64,000 bases of DNA from Blasia pusilla. Its lineage: Eukaryota; Marchantiophyta; Marchantiopsida; Blasiales. Positions within the stretch are counted from its first letter, which is position 1; each line of letters starts with the position of its first letter. The stretch lies in the NCBI GenBank assembly GCA_050084515.1, contig CM114273.1, positions 19,592,001 to 19,656,000 on the forward strand, in the 5' to 3' direction. Below are positions 34,429 to 46,621 of the stretch, piece by piece. Below the pieces are notes generated by a model that was given only the letters and a program-made list of their open reading frames with translations, made no database searches and had not been told where the DNA came from. The position numbers and the translations under genes are program-made.

Positions 34429-34638
34429 AAATCACAGGAAACTCTCTTAAAAAAAAAGTATCTCTTTGGGTTGAAGGTAGTTTCCTCTCTCCTCTCTTCC
34501 TCTCCCTCTTACCGCGCCTCGCTTGGATGCATGCCACACAAAGAACAGGAACTACCCCATGCAGATTTTTATTGCTTCAGTGTTGGATGGAAATGCCAAT
34601 ACCATAATCTTGGCATATCGCATATCTCCTCGTGAGGA

Positions 34639-35842
34639 GGAGCGGTAAGAGGAGAGGAAGAGAGGAGAGAGGAAACTACCTTCAACCCAAAAAGATACTT
34701 TTTCTTAAGAGAGTTTCCTGTGATTTGAAAAGAGTTTCCGTTGGGTTGAAGAGAGGAAACTTTTTTGTGATTTTTTTTGCACTTTTGTTCTTAGAGCGTA
34801 GGCACTCCCAAAGATTTTTTTTCCTCTTCCACATTTTGGCAACCCATTTGAATCCGACGGGTTGCAATTTGCACAAAATTTAAAAAACTGAAAAATCATT
34901 GGAATCATAAATGTGGAACAAATCACTTTTTCCATCCAAGGTCTCGAAAATCTATCATTTGCCCTAGGCTGAATAGAGTTCAAGCTCAAAGTGAAGGTTC
35001 TGGAAAATGAGAGTACAATCTAAGACCTCATTTTGCATCCTCAAAGTGGTTTGTTTAAAATACTTTGCACTTCTTTGAGGGACAGAATTGGTTGGTGGAT
35101 TCCTACTCCTACCTCCGACTCTCTTAAAACTACAAGCAACACATAGTTCATCTTGGGTTGAATACGAAATGCGAAGGTCTCTGTAATGCGAACATGCTCC
35201 AAACTTCCTCCGTCTATGAGTGTGAAACCGACACTTGTAAGATTGTCCATTTCGTCTTGAGTGCAATTCGTACCTGCGGCAATGGGACAAATCGTGGGGG
35301 TATTTCCTGGAGCTCCAATGGCAGACAGAAGAAGCCGGAAAGTGCAGGATTCATTTGGGGAGAAGAAGAACTTCAATTGATCCCCGATCCTCGTGAAACG
35401 ATCAAAGGTTTTGAGTCCCCAAAATCCAGGCAGTGGTCGTCCTGTCCTTGTATAGTTCTTATTTAGGAAAGTGCCATATGCTCTCCTAATGCCATCAGAT
35501 CCTGCCCTGCAAGTGGGTCCATGTCTAGGGTTGCTCTGAGATATATGCCACTTTTGAGGTTGCAATCCACCTCAATGACCGGAATCCCATACTGTTGAAC
35601 TACCCTAGAGACCAGATGTTGCAAACTTCCAACAACGGAGGGCTTTTGAAATAAAACATTTACTGATTTTGGAGAAGTGACTGGATCTCGGATTTGGGAG
35701 CAATCCGGGGTCTCTAAATACGTGGGCGGAGTCATTTCTTCATCCAAATCAATCACTGGGTTCGTTCCTCGATGCTGCCTCTTCACTTGCCTGAAGTCAA
35801 GATACTTATTTGGTCTCCACGAGTCTCGCTCGGACTGCTCTA
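34639..35842. mobile_element. MULE fragment G
   Basis: Begins with a direct left terminus (GGAGCGGTAAG at 34639) and runs through the transposase 3' region and exon 2 (-) until cut by the LTR at 35843. Its left end faces the left end of fragment E 120 bp away, with about 120 bp of unrelated DNA between. Confidence 0.83.
35041..35842 (-). pseudogene. Transposase exon 2 of fragment G, SWIM finger deleted
   Basis: Reads from SERDSWRP to the conserved end SLKEVQSILNKPL. Compared with copies D and E a block of roughly 0.4 kb is missing at about 35150: the frame passes from FAFRIQPKM directly to NYVLLVVLRE, removing the whole CxC ... CxH finger. A frameshift lies near 35545. The 5' part is removed by the LTR insertion. 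Confidence 0.8.
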
Positions 35843-37069
35843 TGTGATACCCACAATTTTGTACTTTTGAAGAATATATCTTTTTATTCAACGAAGACTG
35901 TTCTACATTATGATTTTGATTGTTATTTATTATTATGAGGAGGAATGAGTAAGATTAAAGTGAATCAAGAAGCTCCAAGGATAAGGCAGAGAGATGGAAG
36001 ATCAAGGATTTGCCTTAGAGAGAGGGAAATGGAATAACGAAGTCTAAAGACCCAACGCGAAGCTTGGAAAAGACAATGAAGCACTGTTAAGAACCTTTTT
36101 ACGAAGTGCTTTGCTCTATAATGAAGCATAACGAAGCAGGAAGAAGAAGAGAAAGAAGTACTTTGCTCTTGCACGAAGCACGAAGCACCTTAAACAAGAA
36201 CGAAGAATGGAGCGCTTCGTCCTCAAGAAGTCCAGCGAAGCAAAGGTAAGAATGATTGTGATTTCAAGCGACGCACCGTTAGAACAACTAGACTAGGAAA
36301 GGGCACGACCCTTTGTATCAGATAGATAGTTAGGATAGTTTTGTTCTGCGGATTCATAGGGATCGTAGTAAAAGCTAAGAGAACCATAGATCTAGGTAGT
36401 TACAAATGTTGAAGAGACACCAGCTTCATCAAGAACGCTTCGAATCTTTGGATCACTCCTACTCTAGCAAGTATTTAAGAAGCAAGACAGAAGCCATAAT
36501 CATCATTCTCTTACGAAGTCCTCATGCTATAGGAATGGTCCGAGCAAGGGAGTAGTACCCTCTCGAGCTTGTATACACTTTGAAGCTTTCTCATTCTTGA
36601 TGGAGTAGTAAAGCAATCATTCATTCATTCTGATGTGCGATGCTTATGTCTGAGTATTCTTTTTGGGTCTGGAGAGTGAAGAGTGAATCAGACGAACCTT
36701 TCTCATCAATGAAATAATCAGCATGAGTTGTAGGAAATCTGTTTGACAGAGAGTAGCCTGCCGAGACGGATTGAGTTCCGAAAGTAGGAGAAGCCAACTT
36801 TCATGTTGAGGTCTCTATGAGGTTTCTTGATATCGAGAGGAAATCTACCTAAGCATGCTGTCAATTCCACTAGAGAGAATTGAGAAAAGATCCCTTGGTA
36901 CTAAGAAAGATCCGAAGATATTGATAAGACATTGAATATAACTCATACATATTTTAATACAACTATTCCAACAGAATTGTAATTTCGAACTCTCTTTTCA
37001 TCAAACAATGATCCTCTTGGGGATCAAACTTATTAAACGATTATAAAATAGCAACTCTTGTACATTACA
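35843..37069 (+). repeat. LTR of the GAAGC-rich family (copy 2, 5' LTR)
   Basis: 1,227 bp, TGTGATACCC to TACATTACA. It is highly similar to 51658-52885. Unlike the other copies it is followed by a primer-binding site and the start of gag, so it is a 5' LTR. No matching duplication is visible, because the 3' part of the element is lost. Confidence 0.9.
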
Positions 37070-37086
37070 TATAGCAACTAACTTTT

Positions 37087-37107
37087 TGGCGCCGCTGCCG
37101 GGGATCA
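37087..37107 (+). promoter_or_regulatory. Primer-binding site (tRNA-Asp type)
   Basis: TGGCGCCGCTGCCGGGGATC begins 17 bases after the LTR. It closely matches the aspartate-tRNA priming site used by several plant Ty3/gypsy (Tat/Athila-like) elements. Confidence 0.75.
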
Positions 37108-37142
37108 GAAGCTTTGCTGGGAAGAGAGAGAGAGAGAGACTA

Positions 37143-37451
37143 ATGGGGAACCCAGGAGCAGGGAAAGAAGCCTCGTCTCCTAGAAGACCCAACCATATAG
37201 TTCTTACTGAAGACCATTTGCTATCTCTAGCAATCTCCCTAAGACAATGTATGAAAGAAGATAACAATCGATTTGCTGCATTGGTGCTAGAAAAGATAGA
37301 ACAACTAATTAGGATTGTTAAAGAACCAGTCGCCGAACGGTGCTTCGCCCATGAACGTCAGTTGTACTTGGTGATGACCCGGTACTTCTGTTTATGGGAG
37401 GAAAACCTGGCAGGAAGATTAAGAGCACCTGCACACTTCTTTAGGAATTAG
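37143..37451 (+). pseudogene. Start of a gag gene, truncated retroelement
   Basis: Frame starting MGNPGAGKEASSPRR, 102 codons, directly after the LTR and primer-binding site. Position and composition suit the N-terminus of gag; no zinc knuckle is reached. A GGAATTA direct repeat follows its end, and the rest of the element is missing. Confidence 0.45.
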
Positions 37452-37740
37452 GAATTAGGAAGATCTAATTTCCCTCCATGGACCCCTACCTTGCGACGAT
37501 CGTGGGTCCGGCAGCAAGCTCCCAAATCCCAGAAAGTACTCATGGAATTCTCTCGACCCTCTTCACGAGATCAGCGAGCTGATCGCGCAATAAGCAACAA
37601 GAAGATCACCCGTCTTGGAGACCACAGGGTGCGTCTCCCACTCTTTGTCCTCATGCGAAGACCAAGAGCAAGAAGAGGGACAAGAGTACGCTCCCCAGCA
37701 CGTCTCCTGCCAGTTCGCAGTCGGACGGTCGAGTTCATTG
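37452..37740. other. Unassigned segment between retroelement and MULE fragment J
   Basis: An Arg-rich open frame spans most of it, but I recognise no domain. It may be retroelement gag continued in another frame or part of the MULE linker region. The junction with the palindrome-containing MULE sequence is near 37735. Confidence 0.3.
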
Positions 37741-38528
37741 GAGACTCCAACGGGTTGCGATTCTCTCTAAAAATTTCAAGAGTGTTGCAATAAGTGTAAC
37801 ACAAAGATAAGTGTTGCGACCCGTTGGACTCCGACGGGTTGCAACACTTATCTCTGTGCTACCATTTGGACCTTGATGGGTTGACAGAATTGCAATCCGT
37901 CTGAGTCCAACGGGTTGCAAGAATCCGATACGTTGCAGTATTCTTACCTTGTGTTTGGATTTGCAAGATTGTATCCGAGGGGAACGTCACCTACCACTGG
38001 ATCCAGGACTGCGACAGGGTCAAGAAGGTGCTTATGACGCACCCAGCAGAGTACAAGGGATTCGTGGGCGACGATCTGGTAAATGAGATGCTCGCGAAGG
38101 GAGCTCAAATAAAAAATAAGACTTGGGAAAATACCTTCATTTCCCAAGATGCAGCCGTCACAATTCTATGTTGAATCCCTCAGGCAGACTTGGATGAGGA
38201 AATAGACGCCAAAAAATGGGATTTTGCAGAGAACAAGCGGGATCTTTAGGACTAGGCGGCCTAGTCATGTTGATAAAGAGCTGCCTAGCGGATGGTGTAC
38301 AGGTACCTCATCAATTGTATGAATGCAGGTACGTGGCGAAAATTACCGGCAACCTGCAAATTGTGGTCTTCTCCGCCTGATGGAGAATGATTCTCCATAT
38401 ACGACATGGAGATGGGAGAGGGCATGTCCGACTAGGAGGTTATCAATTGTCCAATCTGGTTGGACTTTAACGACCCAGAGGACATCACAGAAAAAAACTA
38501 CGCATGGTTTATGATGCGGTGGTTGCAA
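37741..38528 (+). pseudogene. Fragment J of the ParB/MTase-like gene
   Basis: Three palindromes (37741-37935, intron), then an exon after TTTGCAAG matching the start of exon 3 of copies A and B (IVSEGNV, CDRVKKVLMTHPAEYKGF). It then jumps from AVTILC to IPQADLDEE, an internal deletion of about 0.8 kb relative to A. It continues to DPEDIT and a frame matching LHDAVA, and stops where the terminus of fragment H begins. Several TAG and TGA codons. Confidence 0.78.
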
Positions 38529-39170
38529 GGGGGGATGGTATTCTGGCATGAGAGAGGAAGAGAGGAGAGTCTCTCTTAAAAAAAAGGGCCAAATCCGCCT
38601 CCTCTCTTCAAACTTTTTGACATATTTGAAATTTTTGTTTGCTTTCAAATTCATGAAATCTTTAGAAGAGAGTAGGTAATGGTCCACATTCGGGCCTAAA
38701 GAAACCTTCTTTTTCCAGGGGGCGAAAAACAAGAAGACATCATAAGACCACTACAAACATTTTTCCATCACTCTCCATGTGAGCCTAAGTTTCTTAACAT
38801 TGCCTGTCTCACTCTACAGTAAGCTGTGCCCAGAGGTATTTTTGTTGGAGGATCACCCGTATGTGCATCGGTATGATGCCAACCTCTCTTTTTGCAGGGA
38901 TTGTTACCTCCATCATGGCCTCCCCTGAATTGCCCCATAATGAATGGTATCTGCTCAAGACCAACTTTGGGAAATGTGAACACACGAGACGATAACTGAA
39001 CCAATAGATTGTTAGCTGTCTGGAGTAAAGAGGAACTGATGTCCCTTCATTCAGAACCTAAATCTGAGAAACCGAGAAGCTGCACCCCTCTCAAGCAGTC
39101 GGAATTTTACCGCTTGCAACTCTTGCAACCCATCGGAATCAGATGGCTTGCATCCCTTGCAAGCAAGCGG
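38529..39170 (-). mobile_element. MULE fragment H, inverted right arm
   Basis: Reverse complement of the family's right arm: terminus GGGGGGATGGTATTCTGGC at 38529, then the T-tract and the block also found at 28440-29118 and 52886-53332. Its outer end abuts coding sequence of fragment J. Its inner end is cut by copy B at 39171. Confidence 0.82.
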
Positions 39171-39608
39171 GGTGCGGTAAGAGGAGAGGAAGAGAGGAAG
39201 AGAGGAGAGAGGAGTGAGGAAGAGAGGAGAGAGGAGAGAGGAAACTAGGGTCAATGGAAATAGATACTTTTTTTTGAAGAGAGTTTCCGTTGGGTTGAAG
39301 AGAGGAAAATTTTTGTTTGTAATTTTTTGCACTTTTTTGTTCATATATTAAGCAGTCCCACAAATTTTTTTTCCTCTTCCATATTTTGGCAACCCCTCTG
39401 AGTCCGACGAGTTGCAAATTGCACCAAATTTAGAAAACTGAAAAATTAGTGGAATCATAAGTGTGGAACCAATCACTTTTTCCATCCAAGGTCTGGAAAA
39501 AATTTGTCATTTGCCCGGGGCTAAATAGAGTTCAAGCTCAAAGTGAAGGTTGAGAAAAAAATAAAAGTACAATCTAAAACCTCATTTTGCATCCTCAAAG
39601 TGGTTTGT

Positions 39609-42600
39609 TTAAAATACTTGAACTTCTTTGAGGGGGGGTGGTTGGTGGATTCCTACTCCTACCCCCGACTCTCTTAAAACTACCAGCAACACATAGTACA
39701 TATGCTTACAAGGGAAATACCTTTTGCCACTTGTCTCTCTTTGGACAAAGTCATCACATGAACATGTGGGAAAGCAACAGATGTGCACCACATACACCCC
39801 TGTGACACTTGAATTTACAGTGTTTTTCCTGACCCAATACATCCTTCCTATTCCATTGCCACTCAAGACATCTTTTCGTGGCGATGATCTCCATTTTTCC
39901 TCCCGAGCCAGATGAATTCGCTTTGCTCCTCTCCACCGTCGGCCTGCACATTCTGTTTCTCTTCACCCCATTTCTAGACTCAAACAGAAATAATGGATTG
40001 AGATCATCCACCTTCTCCGGGTACATGTTGACATCAATCTTGGGTTGAATAAAATCGAAGGTCTTTGTAATCTGAACATGCTCGAACTTCCCCGTCTACG
40101 AGTCTGAAACCGGCACTTGTAAGATTGTTCACTTCGTCTTGAGTGCAGTTCGTACCTGCGGCGATGGGCCAAATCGTGGGGGTATTCCCGGGAGCTCCAA
40201 TGGCAGCCGGATAAGACTTCCGGAAAGCGCAAGATTCATTTGGGTAGAAGAAGTACTTCAATTGATCCCCGGTCCTCGTGAAATGATCAAAGGTTTTGAG
40301 TCCCCAAAACCAGCGGTGGTCGTCGGTCCTTATGCAGATTCTTATTTAGGAAAGTGCCGCATGCTCTCCTAATGCCATTAGATCCTGCCCTGCATGTGGG
40401 TCCACGTCCTGGGTTGCTCCGAGATATATGCCACCGTTTTAGGTTGCAATCCACCTCCATTACCAGAATCCCATATTGTTGAACCACCCTAGTGACAGGA
40501 TGTTGCGAGCTTCCAGCAACGGAGGGCTTTTGAAATAAAACATTCACTAATTTTGGAGAAGTCACTCCATCACGGATTTGGGACGGGTCTGGGTCCCCGA
40601 ATACCTGGGCCGAGTAATTTCTTCATCCAAATCAATCACTGGGTTTGTTCCTCGATGCTGCCTCTTCACTTGCCTGAAGTCAAGATACTTATTTGGTCTC
40701 TACGAGTCTCGCTCGGACTGCTCTACCACCATATGTATGGGACGTCTTGAAACCCGTCCACGAATATCCCCACCAATGTGTACGTCTTGCTCGAGTGGAG
40801 TTCTAGCTACGCACCGGTTGAAGGCTTTCACATACATTTTTTCATCACCAGATCTCACAGCCGCCATGACATGGAGCTCGTAGATCGACGGCCCCTTTCC
40901 TTTTGTTATGCCTTTTGTGAGGAAGATATGGGATGCTGCAGACTGTAGCATTGCTCTTGCCTGGTCTTGTTGGCATGCCTCCACAAGTGAAATTCGTTGG
41001 CATGCTTGTGACGACCTCCAGGAGGAATGAACACTTTCTGCTCCACTTGTGTTGGGGCGGAGGGCATTTTCATGAACGTTCAATCCCTGCAACGACGGCA
41101 ATGTTAGAAGGGAACGAAAATAACTCACGAGTCAAAGAAATAAGCAACCTGTCGGAACCAGACGGGTTGCAGGCCCGAGGCATCCCATGAACGACTCTAC
41201 GACCCGTCGGGTCCCGACATGTTGTAACCTTAAACCCACCTACTGCAACCCGTCGGGTTCCGACGGGTTGCAAGGCCGAGGCATCCCATGAACCACTCTG
41301 TGACCCGTCGGGTCCCGACGGGTTGCACACTCAGGTTGCACACTCGGGTTGCACCCTCGGGCAACCCGTAAGTTTCCGTCGGGTTGCACACTCGGGCAAC
41401 CTATCGCATCCGACAGCTTGCTTGGTTTCTTGGGTTTGAAATCCATATAGTTCCCACGCTTCTCACCCTGAGCTACAACTTTACAAACAATTCTTAGCGT
41501 GAGCTTGACAAGACAAAATAGTGAACTCACCTGCCGCATGAAGTTTCCCCATTGTCTCATACGTACAGTCCACCAACTCAACCAAGAGCACAAATCTTTG
41601 TACTTCCCCTCAATCGCATGCTTCCTCCACCACCCATGAAGTTCTTCCTGGCATTCCATGGCCTGCTTCAAGGTTTTGCTGTCCTTTCAGCGTTGGAGTA
41701 GAGTGACATGCTCTGTCCTCTTATTCTCCTTGATGCAAGATTTGGTGTACCGGGTCACAGACTGTTGCCAATGGAAAGCATCCGACCTTTCCCTCTCCGG
41801 TTGAACCTCTCCACCCCAGAACACTTCCCGGATAGCAATCTTCCCAGGTTGTGCATTGTCCGCCATGAACCCATAAATTTCCGGAGCTGGCCTTTTGTTT
41901 TCCTTCACCACCTCCAATAAGAGTAACCAACACATCTTCAAACTGCCAACGTCTTCTGCCTTTACTTCACAGAAAAATATAGTTTTGAGTCCCTTCTCCA
42001 CATGGTCATAAACGTGAGCACCCATCGTCAACCATCCGTTCAACACTCTGTAGCAAATATCAAAGCTTACCCAGCTCCCGTAAAGATCTTCCCCTTCCCT
42101 CATTCGATCTATAAGATCGAGGCCACTCGACGGACCTGTGGTTGACATTTTGAAGACATAGGCCCTGGATCCCTCGCCTCCTTGGCCCATGAACTGCCAT
42201 CTCTGAATGAATGGAAATCTGGAGTTGGCCTTGATTCTATGGATGGCATCCATTTCGGCCGTCTTTTCATCGAGAACTCGTATTTGACGCAGCAAATTCC
42301 GGAAGCATTCAGGATCAGCGAGAAATGCGAGATTTTCCCAGAATTGTTTCTCCTCAACCGCCGTGATCTCGCCCTGTCCAGGGATTCCAAGAAATTGTTC
42401 ACAAATTTTTGATGCCGTTGTGAGCTTGATCACTCCGGGCTTTGAACCCGGAGAGTTTCTATAGACCTCGGCAACTTTCTTCGCCACATCCTCCTTGATG
42501 TGTCTTTGAATTGCATCGGTCACAGGATGAGTGTGGGAGCCAACATGAACTGCCAGCCTTGTATACTTTGACGTGGAGCCCAAGTCGTGGACAATGAAAA

Positions 42601-43540
42601 TTATGGATGCAGGACACGCTCCAACGTAGAAGGGCGATGGCTGACAATGAGGACATCAATGGCCTCCCGGCGGTATGGTGGCACCGACCTCGTATGGAGT
42701 TTCTGCATTCTTAGGAGGGAATTGCGACGTATTGACTCGCCCGTTGCGCTCTAGATACGGGCATGCTGGACTTCTACACTCCAAGGCTCCCACGCATTGG
42801 CGGCGGGAGACAATCCAAGGACCATCTGGAATGGAAGCACTAGTCCGTTGAAGCCTGCACCATCGATGACAATAAGACTTTTTGTCCATACCCTTCAGGC
42901 GTCCTCCATCCTTCTTTTGAGCAGGAGCAGCAAGTGGAGGCAACTCAAAAATGCAATTACCATCGTGACGTGGGGCGAGCTTGTCGACAAGAATGTGCTT
43001 GAACATTTTCAAGGCCGAGACGAAAGCAAACTATTGCCACGATACTCGCAAGAGGAACGAGTAGGCGGACGAGGGGCCGGTTGGTGTCCAAGCAGATCCA
43101 CTGAGGTTGATAACATCCGGAATCTCTTCACGAAGAACAACATTATTCTGGCGTGCGAAGTTGGAGTCGGCTTGGTCTGCAGAGCTTGGAGTTGCAAACG
43201 TAGAGCTCGGAGCACTAGGAAATTCTAGACCGTCTACTTGGGAAACAGACGAATTCAGGGGCAGGCCGTAAACTCTGTATTGACCATTTGCTAGAGGTAG
43301 GAGATTCCATACTTTACGGTCTGAGGTCACTGGCTGGACCGTCTCACCTATTATGTCTTCCGTACCGTCCACCCTAACATCTTTGGATACAAAGATGGTT
43401 CCAATTTGGAGAAGAAATCGAACAAACAGAAAATTTTCATCCACTGCTATGAAAGACTCACGAGCTTGGGGTCAAATGATTTCTGATTGAGGAAGGGCCG
43501 CCAGATGACTGCCACAAGTGAGCTTAACATACTTATCCAT
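39609..43540 (-). pseudogene. MULE-type DDE transposase with SWIM finger, copy B
   Basis: Exons 43540-41531 and 41086-39609. The longest open part (42583-41687) carries the DDE core: VSFDICYRVLNGW, CEVKAEDVGSLKMCWLLL, GFMADNAQPG, SDAFHWQQSVTRY. The donor is CGGCAG|GTGAGT, whereas copy A has CGGTAG. The SWIM finger is intact (FPTCSCDDF ... FPCKHMYYVL, 39710-39790). Lesions: TGA for CGA at about 43472 (EII then PQA) and again at 42656 (GGH then CPH), and small deletions in 39750-40600. Copies A and B complement each other well enough to show the ancestral reading frame, which I do not write out here. Confidence 0.84.
41087..41530 (-). other. Transposase intron of copy B with palindromes
   Basis: Same position and splice sites as the copy A intron. 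Contains palindromes at about 41145-41172, 41243-41272 and 41302-41330, and further ones to 41420. Confidence 0.75.
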
Positions 43541-44724
43541 TCCAAGAAGATTCCAGCGGGAGGATACTGAGAATGAGAATGAGAATGAGAATTTTTAATT
43601 TATAGTGAATAGGAAAATAGATACTCCTGACAGATTTTTAATGACAAGATGAATTCGGTGGGTGACATTGTCTGACAAAATGGATCCAATTCTGTAACAC
43701 ATTCAATTCTGTTGCAATATGTTACCGGATTTGGGAAGCAGAGGGTTGCGCATCACACTTGGAACCCGTCGGAGTCCTGGTAACTCAAAAATTACCCGAA
43801 GCTAACCGAAGCCTGCAACCCGTCGGCTTCAGACGGGTTGCACGCTTCTGCCAAACATTGTCAAAGCGAGCAACCCGTCGCTCTCCGACAAGTTGCTCGG
43901 ATACCGCTCCTTCTTGCCCGAAGATGCCGGAGGCGTGCAAACCGTTTGTTCCCGACGAGTTCCGCGGGTGCCTCACCTATTTGCCCAAAGACGGCGAGGC
44001 GTGCAACCCGTCGCCCTCCAACGGGTTGCACAAGGGCCTCGCCTTGTGGTGCAGCCAGCTGGACTACGACGACTTGCACGGGAAGCCCGTGTTCTTAATC
44101 CTTGATGAGGGAAGCGTGCAACCCAACGGTCTCCGACGGATTGCCCAAGATACGTCCCGTTCCCGTCCCAAACACGGCGGAGGCGCGCAACATGTCGGTC
44201 TCCGACGGGTTGTGCGGGTACGTCGCGGTCTTTTCCGAAGACGACGGAGGCGCTCAACCCGTCGGTCTCCGACAGGTTGCTTGCGCACGTGGCGACGTAC
44301 CCACGATGGCGGAGGCGCGCAACCTGTCGGACTCCGACAGGTTGCCATTTTTCACCTCCGGACTTCCGTTACCTCCGGCACGTCGCCGTCGAAAGGACGA
44401 CGGGACCCAACGGTCAGCCCAACGGCTAGAAAAGTATCAATAGGGCAGACATTGCTCATTTCCGGTTTCTCATTTTGCGATCTTCATTCCTCACTCTCCC
44501 GTGCAGCAGCTGATCAGATACAAAGGGGCGTTTCACACGGCGACACATCGCGAGTCGATAGGAGGGAACGAGAGCGAGACGGTTCCACCGAGCAACAGCG
44601 AGACGGTTCGACTGAACGATCGCGGGACGATTCATGCTACCCATCAAGGTGATTCGAGCTCCCCATCTCGACATCAGCAAGGCAACTGATCAAGGGATTC
44701 GTCATGGAGGCATTTCCATAAAAA
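43541..44724. promoter_or_regulatory. Shared divergent promoter region of copy B with palindrome cluster
   Basis: TATAAATT for the transposase (- strand, 43597-43604) and TATCAATA for the right gene (44435-44442) flank a cluster of about ten palindromes at 43764-44345. The layout matches copy A although the palindromes are diverged in sequence between the two. Confidence 0.7.
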
Positions 44725-45917
44725 ATGACGAGGAAAAAATCACAAGCCAACAAGTCTGGGAGCTTCACTCCGAAGTCCATTAGGACTCCTGCGTCAGCAT
44801 CTCCTGGGCCTCGTTCGGCGAATGAAATTAGGCAGCAGGAAATCGAGGAGCGGGAAAGGGAAGCGGAGATGCACAACCAAGTGCTTCTTGCGAGACGTGT
44901 TCAAGAGGCGCTCGATAAACAGAACCGAGAGGCTAAGACGTCGCAAGCCTTGAAGAAAAGGATCGCCGACGAAAAGAGAGAAAAGAAGCGTCTGGACGCG
45001 TCGGTGAGGAGGGCAGAATTGGCTAAAGCGAGGAGGGAAAAAGCGATAGCCATTGACGATAGCCCTGCCCGTCCAACCGCAAGTGTTGAGATGCCGGAAA
45101 TGTCCCCCATGAAGTCCGGGGACACAATCAACATAGTGGAAATGCCAGAAGTTGAAATCGATGACGACGAGGTCATGAGGACCGCCAGCGTGGAGATGGT
45201 GGACATGGCCAAAGAAGCCGGAGAGTGGTCATTCTCGACTCCAAGCCCGGCGGAGGACATCGACCTCTATCGGATCGACGAGTTCCCAGTCGATTTGGCA
45301 GCTTCTGTCTCAGACAAGTTAGCTGGTCAAGAAACCGACCCTATTTTCGAGCGGGTAAGAGAGGATCCGGGTTTTTTGAATTATGTGAATTGCAATTCAT
45401 TGGGAATTCAGTGTAGCTTATTCATCTTGTCCCGGTTCTGACACGTGGTAAAGCAGATGGCACTCATGGAGGGCCACAACGCCCCGAGGATTCCACTCTG
45501 CCGATTGCGGACAATGGAATACTTCCGCAAAATTCAGTCCAACGAGGACATCATGAAGCTTAAACAATCGGCGGTGACAGCATCCTACGTCGACAACTTT
45601 CCTCCCTTCTATGTTCAACCTTACGACGAGCATGGAACCCAAGCTCTGGTTACGGAGGAGGACTTGGAAAAGCTCGACACATTCTGGAGGATGCGAGACC
45701 AGGATTTCAGAAGGCAAGTTGAGGGCACGGAATTCAGCTCGATGAGGAATCTGCATTTCTTCATCTGGGATGGAAATCACAGGTTCATGGCGTGGACCAA
45801 GTTTGCGGAGGAGCGGCCCAACTCATTGGAGGCACATTTCTGCGTGAAGGCAGTGGTCCTTCACCCATTCCCTCATCACATGGCGACCGTGGAGATGGCA
45901 ATGCATGCCATGAACAC

Positions 45918-46621
45918 GTGAGTATCTTTAACACTTGCGCAACTCGTTGGGACGGTTGTTGGGATGCTTTAACACTTACGCAACTCATCGGACTCCGACG
46001 AGTTTATCCATTGATGAATGGGTTAGGTTTTTTTTTGCCGAAAGCAACTCGTCGGACTACGACGGGTTGCTCGACTCGACGCTTTTTTGGATGTTTTTTT
46101 AAGAATGCAACTCGTTGCACTCCGACGAGTTGTTCGATTGACCACAGCTTTAATTAGTTTTTGGCCCAAAGCAAACCGTCGGAGTCCGACGGGTTGCTCG
46201 ACTCGCCGCCTTGTCAGGATGTTTTTTGAAGAATGCAACTCGTTGGACTCCGACGAGTTGTTCGACTGACTGCAGGTTTAGAAGGTTTTTTCCCCAAAGC
46301 AACCCGTCGGACTCCGACGGGTTGCTTGCCTCGAAACTGTTTTTGGCCGAAATCAACCTGTCGGAGTTCGATGGGTTGCATTCGGAAGTTGGTTCCCAAA
46401 TTTGCGTCAAATTGCAAGTTTACATTCAGTTGCACAACCCGTCGGACTCCGACGGGTTGAAACCAGGCATTAGAAAATCTGAATGCAATCCATCGGACTC
46501 CGACGGGTTGCATCATTTAGCTCATTGCTAGAATCCGACCTTGAGCTGTGACGACCCGTCGGGTTCCGACGGGTTGCAGAAACCCATGTAATTTCCTGAC
46601 GGGTTGAGTTTGGATGTGCAG
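45918..46621 (+). other. Intron of the copy B right gene, palindrome-rich
   Basis: GTGAGT donor, GTGCAG acceptor. About ten palindromes, including a perfect 27-mer at 46299-46325 (arm GCAACCCGTCGGA, one central base, reverse-complement arm) and another near 46436-46461. Confidence 0.8.

Larger units (their letters stand above)
30870..34518 (+). mobile_element. MULE fragment E, interrupted by a solo LTR
   Basis: Same content as copy D: transposase intron (30870-31294), second exon (31295-32811), 3' flank, and inverted left terminus ending near 34518 (GGCGCGGTAAG on the - strand). A 1,294-bp solo LTR with its own target duplication is inserted in the terminal repeat at 33135. 5' of the intron nothing of the family is recognised. 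Confidence 0.82.

Noticed and set aside
46299-46325. Palindromes as intrinsic transcription terminators
   Set aside because: Eukaryotic context, no T-tract after the stem, and location in introns and promoters.
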